64,000 nucleotides of DNA from Dasypus novemcinctus (lineage: Eukaryota; Chordata; Mammalia; Cingulata; Dasypodidae): positions 66,125,449-66,189,448 of the forward strand of contig NC_080688.1 in assembly GCF_030445035.2 (NCBI RefSeq). The letters are read 5' to 3'. The position numbers and the translations under genes are program-made. Within the stretch, counting starts at the first letter, position 1. Every line of letters begins with the position of its first letter. Below are positions 43,141 to 54,030 of the stretch, piece after piece. The notes beneath the pieces were generated by a model. It searched no databases, was not told where the DNA came from, and saw only the letters and a program-made list of their open reading frames with translations.

Positions 43141-44791
43141 GAATAAACTTTAACCTTGTCAAACTCTTTTGTGCATTCAAACCAGGCCTTGAATACATTA
43201 TAGGTTGTCTCTCCATGTGAGTTATTGGCTAGGCTGGTCACTGATCCCTCAATTAGAAATATTTGCTTTATCAATCTCTCGTTCTGCTCCTGAAGTGGAT
43301 GGAAACTACGCTGCAGTTTCAAGCTCCTGCAGCAGCCAATGGTGACTCGGTACAGCCAAGTGTACAATGGATATCGCCTCCAGACTGGCACTGTTCCATA
43401 GTGCCAGAGAGCACTATGCACCACGCTGGTAGAATACTGGAAACTCTCTCTAGGATCAATGATGCTGCGACTTGCTCACTGTGTGGAGAACATGCTAAGT
43501 GGAGCCATGACACCAGGATACTGTAAGTAAACTTAAACACAATTGGCATTATAGCCTGCTCCCATGGAGAGATAACATGTAAAGTATTACAAACCTGAAA
43601 CTTAAAACTATTAATTGCAACTCTGAATCCTTATGCATTAAGTAATACATTAGTTAATATTAAGTGCTATACTTTTATCCTGTACTAAATATATGCCTGA
43701 TAATTATAACATTATCTTTTCTATTTTGGATCAAGTGCAAGAGTATATTAGACATGTTAAATTCTTAGTAAATTAATTTTCTAAACAGTTAATAAACATG
43801 TCTATAGAATAAGGTGGCAGTCTCAGCCAGGCTCAGTCAACTTATTATTCTACTGTACTGTGTAGCAAAAATGAGGCTTGCTTGCTAATAATGAGTCACC
43901 TATTGAACAAGTCAAAATTACCAGAAATTGTACAGTTAAAACCAAAATGTAAAAAACCTTTATTCTGTAGATCTGATCACTTCCACAGCTAAAAACTAAG
44001 AAAATTTCCAACTTGGTGTACTAATCTTGAATGAAACCAATTGCCCAAAGGGTGCCAGTTCACCAGGAGCATCTGACAGATCAAATGAGTGCCAGTCATT
44101 AAACAGCTTGAAATGTGTCTTCAAACAAAGCTAAGTATCTATTGCAATTTCTCTCTGAAAATAAATAACTTAGAAAAAAAAAAAAAATATATATATATAT
44201 ACTGTTCCCACCAGCTTTTAAAAAGGGGTGCCATCTTTATAAGCACCTAACCCTGTCTACCTCTGTAATCCAATATCTTCTTTTAAAAATGGGTATTCCA
44301 AATTTTTAGTTGTTTGTTTCTTTCAGAATGAACATCTTATTAACCATATGAAAACTTCATCCAACTTCGTACAGAATGCCAGATCCATCTTCCTCCAGTT
44401 AAAATAAAATAGTTTTACACCTTGTTAGGCAATGACTATAGCCCATGGCCAGCAGGAAGCAGTTACAGAAATGAGATCATCTCTCTTCAGTACCCCTTTA
44501 AGATAAAAGGTGTAAACTCCTTAAGGGTAAAACAAAATTAATAGATTGATCTGGAGCCTGACTAGAAATTCACGTGAGCACTGGTGGCCCTAGGATGACT
44601 GCAGGGGGCTCCCCACCCCAGGATTCTGCTGTCCAGAATGAAAACTTCTAAACTTCTAAAAACAAAGTCCTGGATGCTACACTAAAGATTGATAAGTAAT
44701 CAGTCAAAACAGCAAACAGCCATCCACCTCACAGATCCAACAATAATTATGCCAAAGTTTAGCAAGTTTAACTTTGGCATAAGGAGGGAAA
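43141..44791 (+). other. ERV-P2 3' internal region and polypurine tract
   Basis: The part from about 43540 on matches ERV-P1 29043-30112 inverted. The stretch 43141-43530 is unassigned: both strands are open for 85-100 codons, and the plus frame contains CSLCGEHA. I do not recognise it, and part of it recurs at 38214-38267. A (TA)n tract lies at 44186-44201 and the purine tract at 44781-44791. Confidence 0.6.
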
Positions 44792-45280
44792 TGATGTGGG
44801 CTATGGGTGGGAGGCTCTTTGTCTCTTCGGAGATAACCTTAACCTAAGCTGTCTGTCCTGACTTGTGGGTGTGGGACGGTGAGAGGCTGCAGTCCTGCCC
44901 TTGGTAATGTTGCCCTTGGCAACGACTCCCGTCCCAGGAAACAGTTTAGCAGTACAAACTCTATAAACTTTAAATATTCAGGGGACATGCAAACCAAATG
45001 TGCTAAAAGCTTATATAGAATGTATGAAGTCCATGCTAAAAGCTTACCTAGGATGTGGAAGATATATGCTAATTCAAGCCTATTGAGAACTGAAACAAAA
45101 GAACCATTTGGCCCTTCCTCTCTGAATAAAAGGGACTCAAAAGTCTTGTTCGGGGTTCGGGATTGAAACAAAGCTCCCGAGTCCGGCTGGCCGTCAATAA
45201 ACCATTTTTGCTTCTCAAAATCATTCCTGAGTTCTGGCCTTTCTATATGCAAATAATTGAACCTAGTATCAAATTCTACA
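44792..45280 (+). repeat. ERV-P2 3' LTR
   Basis: A 489-base LTR from tgatgtgggc to ctaca, with TATA-like ctgaataaaaggg and aataaacc. It is the same family as the ERV-P1 LTRs but inverted relative to them. The CA end is joined directly to ERV-P1 internal sequence at 45281. Confidence 0.85.
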
Positions 45281-46878
45281 ACAATTACACTCAAGCTAAA
45301 TAAAATTGAAACCATTATAGTTTATGCAAGGAATGTTCTTTTTTTATCTTTATAGGAAGCTAAAAGTTTTTTTCTTTAAGTTAAGAAAATGAATAATTTT
45401 TAAAAGCATACTGACTACCAGGTTTTAAAACACATTACACAATTACCTAATTTGTTTAATCATAATCTAGAAAACTCTCTTCATAGTTTTTATGAACTTT
45501 TCCTTACTTACTGAAATTTGTCAACAGACCCACTAACTACCCTTATTTTATGGCTGACAAAAAGGTTTAAAGTGGGGAAACTACAGGGCAAACTGATTCT
45601 TAATTCCTCAGCCTAGTAGATAGGTTTAATCTGCCACACCTAGTCTTGCCTTCAAAGCTCTTGCAAAGAGGAGGCCCTTTCCCAATAGTTCTTATAATCA
45701 GATTTTTATATGACTTTTTCATCCTGCTTAGTCTAATTTGGGCTCCAAGAATATTTATTCACATATATAACTGCATATTTAATTTTTAACAATTTGAATA
45801 GAGCTCCTTTAGGAATTTTCACTTGTTAATTTGATATTATCGTGATGTATGAAGACATACACTGAGCAAATGGACAGACACAAATAGTTAGACACAGAAA
45901 CACAACTCACTGATGTTACTTATAATTTGCATTATTTTATATACTGTTTAGCTTAATTTGGGTTCCAGAAATATATATTACTTATATAACTGCATATTTA
46001 ACCTCAACAATTTGAGCAAATAGGCAGACATGAATAGTTTGACACAAAAACATAACTTTAGTTACCTAAAACTTCCATTTTTTACAAAATAAGTGTGACT
46101 GCAAAACATTTCAAAGACTCCTGAAACTTTTCTTAATTTGCACTATGACTGTGCAGTTTTGCACAAGAATTTTGTTTTTTAACTAATGGCTCGTAACCAA
46201 AACGTTCCCAATGCTTTAGCACCATTTTCTTTTGTTTCAGAACCTTATATTTTACCTTGAATTTAGCAGAATTTTGATAAGCAACAAGATTAATTCTATG
46301 TATATTTACTGAGGCTATTGGAAGCCTCAGGGAGGCAAACTGGTTTCTCTCATGAATTGCCACTCTTAGGAACACTGACAGTTAAGGCAGGAGACTCTCC
46401 CCACCCCCTTCCCCCCCTCCCCCCCAGTCCTTGGAGATAATAAAACTCCAGTGGTCGTTTAACCCCAAGGGCTAAGAATTCCACCAGGCAGCAATTTAGT
46501 TTACACTTGGATTCATGAGAGAAAGCAGGGTTACTAATACCAGTAGGACAGGAGCTGTTATGAAATGACTAGAAGCAAAGGCAAAGGGTGAGGCTAGGCT
46601 TGAAGTAACCATAAACGAAGGTAAGGTTAGTTTAGAATTTACACTTACAATAATAGTTTTAGGCTAAATTCACCCAGTTTTAATTTCAGTTATTTTTCTG
46701 CTGTTTTATAATATAAATGCATCTATAAATGATTTTAACTCTTAGTTACAGTTTTTATTATTTTTAACCTCAAGGTGAATTGGATACTTTTATTAATTAA
46801 GCTACAAGAATTTTATTAGTAATAATTCTTTGAAGTCCTGCCTTTTCTTAGTAATGGAACTAATTCTCATCTGCAAGT
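45281..46878 (-). other. ERV-P1 AT-rich interior, including inverted-repeat arm 2
   Basis: Arm 2 is 45589-46878. The 308 bases at 45281-45588 are related on the minus strand to about 25820-26050 of the first gamma-type element (catactgactacc region). No coding sequence is present. Confidence 0.75.
45589..46878 (-). repeat. inverted repeat arm 2 (1290 bp)
   Basis: Partner of 41236-42525, nearly identical over the full length. The outer end (46878) adjoins a 142-bp tandem duplication of ERV-P1 leader. The inner end (45589) adjoins unrelated ERV-P1 sequence. Confidence 0.93.
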
Positions 46879-47524
46879 CCTATAAACAGCCCTTCCTATT
46901 ATAACCAAGCCTCCACTCCTTCGGTGGATATTAGACCAGTACCAGATTCCAACATGCAGTTAGACAAACCCAAAACACCAGGCTTTTTCCCAGTTTTTCT
47001 CTAGGACGTTAGGACTGAAATCTATGAACAGCCTTTCTTATTAAAATCAAGCCTTTATTCCTTCAGTGGATATAAGACCAGTACCAGATTGTAACATGCA
47101 GTTAGACAAACCCAAAACACCAAGCTTTTTCCTGGTTTTTCTCCTTTTTCCAGACCTAGAGAGAACGGCTTCCCCCCAATTTTCTGGGGCTACTAGGGTT
47201 CTCTCGGGAGGTGATCAGCCTCCCTACCTAGCAATTAAAGCTAGGGTTCTCCAGACTGTGCTCACCCGGGGAGTCTTACCTTCTTCCATATTTGGAGTTC
47301 TTTTTCATTCCCAGAATCTTTCTCTTCAGACCTCCTATTGCCCTCGATTTTTGTAGGGAAGATTCTGGTGGAGCCCACATCTTTTCTGGATTAAATTTAA
47401 TCCAGGGGCACCCAGCTTTGGGGTTCACCCAAGTCCTCTGGCTTCCTCGGGGACTTGGAAGGGGCAGCAAAATGTTATTGTCTCTGGCCTTTGTTTGCAA
47501 TCCTGGACGAGCCCCCAAAAATGT
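46879..47524 (-). other. ERV-P1 leader with primer binding site and tandem duplication
   Basis: The primer site at 47500-47517 reads tgggggctcgtccaggat on the minus strand, one base from the canonical tRNA-Pro site of gammaretroviruses. The leader matches 38268-38700. Segments starting 46881 and 47023 are tandem copies with a period of about 142 bp (gaccagtaccagatt repeated). Confidence 0.8.
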
Positions 47525-47996
47525 TGTAGAATTTGAGAGAGGTTCAATTATTTGCGTATAGAAAGGCCAGGACTCAGGAATGATTCTGAGAAGGAAAAAT
47601 GGTTTGACACCCAGCCGGACTCGGGAGCTTTCTGTTTCAAACCCGAGCCCTGAACAAGATTTTTGAGTCTCTTTTATACAGAGAGGGAAGGCCATATGGT
47701 CCTTTTGTTCCAGTTCTCAATAGGCTTGAATTAGCATATATCTTCCACATCCTAGGTAAGCTTTTAGCATGGACTTCATACATTCTATATAAGCTTTTAG
47801 CACATTTGGTTTGCATGTCCCCTGAATATTTAAAGTTTATAGAGTTTGCACTGTTAAACTGTTCCTGGGACTGGAGTCGTTGCCATGGCTGTCAGGGGTA
47901 GGACTGCAGCCTCTCTAACCATCCCACACCCACAAGTCGCAGACAGCTTAGGTTATCTATGAAGGGATGAAGAGCCTCCCACCCATAACCACATCA
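47525..47996 (-). repeat. ERV-P1 5' LTR
   Basis: A 472-base LTR, same length as the 3' LTR at 28571-29042 and about 93% alike by eye. The primer site follows on the minus strand and the ctat duplication lies outside. Confidence 0.85.
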
Positions 47997-48266
47997 CTAT
48001 AGATCAGCCTGCAAACTTGTAGCTGCATTCTGCTTCTGTAACCCCCCTGCTTGCAAAATTTTGCCTAGCAACACATTAACCAATGAACAAAAGTTATGGT
48101 GATCCCACCTAAAATCCTATATAAACATGAGAACTGAAAAATGGGACTAAGAATTTGGAGATTAACTCTCCTCTGGGCCCACACATAATAAATCTGTTCC
48201 TCCCCTTCTCTTGAGAGCTGGTTTTGGGTCTTTCTGAGATTCAGAACTCCTGGCTTTGCTGCCACA
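47997..48266 (+). repeat. LTR-C, right part
   Basis: Continuation of the LTR begun at 28377. It has a TATA-like cctatataaac at about 48118, AATAAA (cataataaatc at about 48185) and the end ctgccaca. The two parts make an LTR of about 465 bases, split by ERV-P1. Confidence 0.65.
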
Positions 48267-51200
48267 CTACCATTTAAAAATATAGGTCATTCTTAGTTTA
48301 CAGGCTTCCAAAAGAAGGTGGGGCCTGACTTGGCCATGGACAGTAATTTGCAGGCCCTTGGTTTAAATATCCCCCCTACCGGGAAATAGTAAGTTCCTTA
48401 GGGAAAAGTCTGTCTTCTCTTTCTTTTCATGCTTGGGCTATGGATCTGCACATAGTAGGTACTCAAGGTTTCTAGAATCATAAAATCCTCAACAGATATG
48501 TTATGGAGCATCTGCTCCATGCAAGTGCTCTTATCAGATACTTCAGATGCAAAAGTAAATAAGATATCCCTTTTACCCAAAGAGCTCATCAAGTTGGGGG
48601 AGAGGGAGAGGAATTCTAAACATTTTAATAAATCATTATCATACTGTGAGATAAGTGTAATTTAGCTAGATATAAAGTATAGGGGAAAACAGGTGATCAT
48701 GTCTGAAATGTCTAGGAAGTCTTTCTAGAGGTAATTTTTAAGCTGATTGTGAAAGAATTGAAGTTTGCCAGATGGACAAGTATAGGCAGAGTGTAACAGG
48801 AAGTGAAGAGACCAAAGTATAGAAATGGCAGAGTATGTTGTTTGTAATTGCCTTGTTCCATAAAGGATTTAAGGTGGTATATGTTCCTGTTGGAATGGCT
48901 AGAGAGGAGACTGAAAGATGGCAGGAAGCATATCATCAAGAACTTGGTATTTGAGGCTGAGTGAATTTTATATTATGGGGATGAGCTAGAGGAGTGATAT
49001 AATCAGATTTGTGTTTTAGAAACTTTATATTGAAAGAAGAAATTGAAGAATCATATATACAGTGTGATCCCATTTTTGTAAAAGATAAAACTATGTGTGT
49101 ATACTTGTGTTAATCTATATCTACATGTGCAATGGAAAAGGTCTGAAAGTATATATACTAAATCCTTCACAATGAAACCCTCTGGGGAATGGAATTGGAG
49201 GGGAGGAGGTGATGTGGTTTTATGTACTAGGTGTGGGGTATTTACTTTTATTTCTGTATTTTGTTTGAAGTTTTTACAAGTATGTATTTTTGTAATAAAT
49301 TTTTTAAAAAGTCATGATGCATGATTGAATACCCGTCCCAGAATGAAGTTTCCCAAGAAACCATTAATAGTAAACTTTCAGCCAAAGTATAGCTATAGTT
49401 TCAAATTTCAGTTAGATTTGGCACACCACTTTATTCAAAAGTATTTATTTCCACAAATTTTTATCCACAGCTGAATATTACAGTAATTATTATAAGCATT
49501 TTTCTATAAACAAAGGTATAGTTTACAGGTTTAAAATGGAAAAATATTTTTATCAGTAGTATTTCTTCTACAATTTTAGGTTCACCCCTGAATATGTGAA
49601 CTCCTTCAGTTGGTGGCAAAATGTTGTATGCAAATCTGGATTATTCTGATATGTCAACTTTAGAAAGTACCTTAATTTTCTCATTGATAACTTTTACCAG
49701 TATTAGAATTTTTTTTTTAAAACCATATTTACTAATGACCTTTATATGAAAAACAAGTCATGTTTTATTGTCACTGGCATTCAAATAATTTCCTACACCT
49801 CCCACATTCTCTAATTATGGCACCAATGTGTACAAAAAGTGAATTATGGCTATTTGGCTCATGCAATAAATTAGAGATACTGACTGTAGAGAAAGATTTT
49901 ATGAGGAAAAACTACAGGGTCCTGCCCCACACTGTCACATGTTAGTAACCATTTAGTCATGTGGGCTTACACAAGTGCTTTAATTTATGATAACCTTGGT
50001 ACTTTAGGATTAGGTTAAATGTATGTAAACAGTTTACTGTATGCAAAAGAAATGGATCTTAATTTATTAGCATAATCAGTTCATTCAATTCATCATAAAT
50101 ATTTGATGAATTGATGGTAGCAACATTTTTTTTTTTTACTGTCCAAGCTTCTGGTTTTGTGTTTTACAAAAGCCTTAAAATTTAGTACTAGGAAATTCAA
50201 AGGGAGCAATTCCCATTGACATGCCCCCAGGGAAAAGGAAAAAAAAAGCCTACCTACCTTTGGGTCTAATTTGCTTCCCAAGTCAGCCTACAGGTTCCTT
50301 AACGCTAACCTCAGCTGTGAGGGCACAGGGAGAGCCATGTAGGGAACGGGCTTGTCAGCTTACACAGCTACTAACTGACGTGTGTGGAGCTCATTCCTGG
50401 AGGCCAGCAGACAGGCCCCATATAATGCTGCAAACTCAAACTGAGCTATAAATATTTGATTCTTAAGTAATCTTTAAAATGCTTATTTCAAAATACAAAA
50501 CACCATGATGTTATATTGATGGTTAAGGTTCTTCCCACAGCAAAACTTATTTCAGAGAAAGGATTAAGTCTGTTACCTTAGTAAAAGTTGAAGGCACAAA
50601 GTGGGAAAAGTGTCAACTATATTTTAAATATTAACAAGTGAAGATAGGTATCTATCGTCACTTGCAGAGTTCAACCTTTATATTGAATTGAATTACTTAA
50701 ATTAAAATCACTACTGACTTCATGAAGTTGGAAAATGTTTGTGTTGAATTGACCTTAAAAATGCAGAGAATAAAAATGCTAACGAAAGATTAAAGTTTTC
50801 CTAAAGATGCTTCTTTCAGCCTCTGACTGTTAAATAGGACAGACCTAAATGTTAAGTAACTGATTACTATATTTCTCTGTTAGTGGTCTATAAAAGCCTG
50901 TTTACTTTTTAAGTTATATAAATTAAGTTCAGCTCCAGTGAAAAGGAACAAAACCTGCTGTTTCTTAGGCTAAATAGAACACTACTCGTAAGGTCTCTCC
51001 CCCACCCCTCAATCATTCTTATTGCCAAGCTTTATATTCTGTGCATCTGTGGCACCTATAGTGATTAACCAGTGACAGCAGAAGACAGTGACCCAAAAAG
51101 ATACTGTAAGACAAAATGTAAGGACAGTAAGCTATTGTATTTGCTTACTGTGTTTGTGGAGTCATCATTTATCAAAACCTCTTAACACTTGAACAAGGCC

Positions 51201-53162
51201 TTTTTGGTTATCTTGATGATTAAGGACAGTCCTTACGTAAGAGACTCAGTTTTAAACTAAAGTGCATCAAATAGCAAAGCATAACCTAGACAACTTAGAA
51301 GAGGTAGCCACAGACCCAATTGTTCTAGACTGGCCTTCCAAACAAGTCAGTGTGAGGGTCAAGGGTGCTATCGTGGTGGTTATGTAACTGTAACTGAGAA
51401 GGAAGTCACTGATCTTTGCAGACGCCCCCGCTAGAAGCCAGAGAGGGGCATTTACCGTGAAGACAGAAGGGAGAATGCTGATGGCACCTGATTTGCACAC
51501 AATGAGCAGCCAGTAGCAATCAGGTACTCTGCCTTGCTCTAGCCTTGGGGCTAAGGAAAATGCCTGAGGAAGTCGAGATACAAGTCGAGTACAGAACAGC
51601 GCTTAGGGCCTGGGGTAGCTTAGGGCCTGGGGTATGTTGTGTTTGCAAGGGCCTTCTCAGTTGGGTGGCTGAGGAAAAGAAGGTGTTGGCAGAGGGGCCT
51701 TCTACTTGCAATACATGGAAGAATCTTATCTTGATGTGATGTAAAGTCTGCTTTTATGTGACCTTTAAACACCATCTATTCCCGTCATGGGGATATTATA
51801 CTATTATCTACTAGAAATATGGGAACAAACAGTAAAAAAAGGGTATATAGAATATGAATGGTTTTCTAATTAAATGCTTCCTTTGGAAGTGTCCAGAAGA
51901 AAAAAAAAAACACCCAAAGAAACTCTAAAAAGAAACAAATGTCTAAGTGTTACGTTGTGATTTTATTACTGAGTATTCTTTTTCTGAAATCCTTATCTTG
52001 CAGCAGAGGTATTTACAATGATTTTTACATGAAAAAATTGAAAAAATGTTGAAAATAGCCTGAAAAGGGAAAAATTTTTTAAATAAAAATAAAACCTTTG
52101 AATAATCTCATAGTCACTGTACTGTTTATTTTTAAAGTTTTAAATAGGCAATTGATTCTTAAGATGCAGTCTGCCTTTCTTTCCTATTGCAGTGACCTGG
52201 AATTACTAGTGCGCAGGGGATGATCTTATTGGAAGTTGAATGGCATTGAGAGATTATTGGTTTCCATACTGACCTGTTTGGCTTTTATATCTGTAAATAA
52301 AACTAGACCTGTTCTTTTCTAACATTTAGTTTATACAGATTTTTGTGAAAGTTTTGTTGGACTTGGTAAGTCCATGGACTAGCACTGGAAACAAAGGTCT
52401 TTCCATTTTGTTTACAAAAGAAAGTTTAGCACAGCAGCATTTTTAGCATAACTCCTCCATAAACCCAAGAATAATGATAAGCAAAAGGGTTTGAGCATTT
52501 TAGGGACCAGGTCTTCTCACTTTGCTTCAGAAACTAGTACTCAAAATGTTTGGTCTAAAAGTCTAATACCAAATTTATACCATTGTCTCTGCATCACCAT
52601 GTATTAAAAAAACAACTTCAGGAACCATCTCAAAATGCCCATGCCTGGAGATTTATCCTCAAAGCATCTTACCATAAACTTATCCGCACCTATGATTTGC
52701 GCACCTCAGGAAATGTCAGTGCATGCTCTCACTGTTATTAGTACCACTATTTGTTAAAAGCTCTCTGAAGACAACTTACACGACTTGTGTGTTTTTCATA
52801 TTATTTTGTTTATTCTCCAATTATATGCAAACGTCCAGACTAGGCAGCTTCCATTTTATAGAAATGGAAACTTTCATATGGCCATGGGGATGGGTTTAGT
52901 GGCTGTGGATTATGCTGGGTATTTTAGATGGAAATCAAACTTTTAAAAAAATCCCCTATTTTAAGTGTTTTTATTATGAGCAGTAGGTATAAAAAATAAT
53001 GACATAGTTGTGTCTTATTCTGTATAGTTCAGCACTCTGCACTGGCCTCAATCTTTGATTTCATCTACTTTTACCAGATTCAAACATGTCCTTGAATTCA
53101 CTTTCCTGTAGCTGTCTTCTTGCTCTCGCTGGGAAATGAGCCATGGTTGGAAATGTCTATCT
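48267..53162 (-). other. MYO5B: MYO5B downstream region and 3' UTR, no other gene seen
   Basis: It starts directly after the MYO5B stop codon, so an unknown part is 3' UTR. AATAAA signals on the minus strand occur, for example, at 52809-52814 and 49764-49769. The sequence does not tell which is used. Bases 49020-49310 resemble the 3' end of an old LINE on the plus strand (low confidence). No recognisable protein frame occurs on either strand. Confidence 0.5.
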
Positions 53163-53327
<165 letters not shown>

Positions 53328-53616
53328 TCAGAGCATGCCAAATACTTATTATGCCTAAAACAGCCAGTTTAAGTGATGTTGCAGACGTAAATTGGCAACA
53401 TATCATGAAAAGATTGCTGCTAGGACAATGGGGACCAGGAAACCATGATTTCCCTACTCCTGAAGATACTTAGTGGGGAGAGAAGTGATGGGTTAGGGTT
53501 TTTGTAGGTCAGATGACTGTATGCTTTCTCCTAATCCTAGCACTCTTCAAAAAATCCTGCCTCTAAAGGAGAACAGAGAAACAAATTCCAGGTGCATATC
53601 ACGTGGAAAGGCACCC

Positions 53617-53805
53617 AGTGATGTGGTTAAGGGCTTGCGCACCACCTTGGACAAGTCACTGAACCTTTCTATGCCTCAGTTTCCTCACTGTTAAACTGGG
53701 ATGGGGCGAGTGCTCCCCTCATAAAGTTGTGATCAAATTAACACATGTAAAGTACTCAGAACAGTCTCTGGCACATGGTAAGTGCTATGTTTGCTATTAT
53801 TACTA
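53617..53805 (+). repeat. MIR SINE fragment
   Basis: It carries the typical core and 3' text (gtggttaagggcttg, ctcagtttcctcactgttaaa, then cagtctctggcacatggtaag). Ancient and diverged, in the last MYO5B intron. Confidence 0.7.
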
Positions 53806-53879
53806 ATATCTTTATCATCTCTGTCCCTCCTGCCTGTGCACCGACCAGTAACCCTTGAATCATGAATTCAGGTGGGAGA

Positions 53880-54030
53880 GATACTTTTTTTTAAAGTACT
53901 GGGGACTGGGGTTTGAACCTGGGACTCTGTTGGTTTTTTCTTTTTCTTTTAGGAGGCACCAGAAACCAAATCCAGGACCTCCCATGTAGGAAGCAGGTGC
54001 TCAACTGCTTGAACCACATCTGCTCCCTAT
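53880..54030 (-). repeat. tRNA-derived SINE fragments (xenarthran type), antisense
   Basis: Two short head-like pieces (complement of ggggtttgaacctggga, and agcaggtgctcaactgcttgaacc) are separated by a T-rich spacer. They resemble the short dimeric element at 58924-59113, inverted. Confidence 0.6.

Larger units (their letters stand above)
38268..45280 (+). mobile_element. ERV-P2: gamma-type provirus in opposite orientation inside ERV-P1, 5' LTR missing
   Basis: It reads rightward: leader from just downstream of the primer site (38268), DAS SINE, more leader, solo ERV-A LTR, AT-rich interior, second DAS SINE, 3' internal region, polypurine tract (aaggagggaaa) and a 489-base LTR. Leader text is about 95% like the ERV-P1 leader. 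The 3' LTR end (ctaca) abuts ERV-P1 internal sequence directly, as expected for an integrated end. The 5' LTR and primer site are gone together with part of ERV-P1. Confidence 0.75.
28571..47996 (-). mobile_element. ERV-P1: gammaretrovirus-like provirus, rearranged and carrying two other proviruses
   Basis: Two 472-base LTRs (28571-29042 and 47525-47996), both starting tgatgtgg on the minus strand and ending ctaca, are flanked by a 4-bp duplication ctat (28567-28570, 47997-48000). Four bases is normal for gammaretroviruses. The Pro-type primer site lies at 47500-47517 and the polypurine tract at 29043-29055. Its interior is interrupted by ERV-K2 (30113-38213) and by the oppositely oriented ERV-P2 (38268-45280), with loss of the intervening coding region. 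LTRs differ by about 6-7% by eye, so it is clearly older than ERV-A. Confidence 0.82.
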
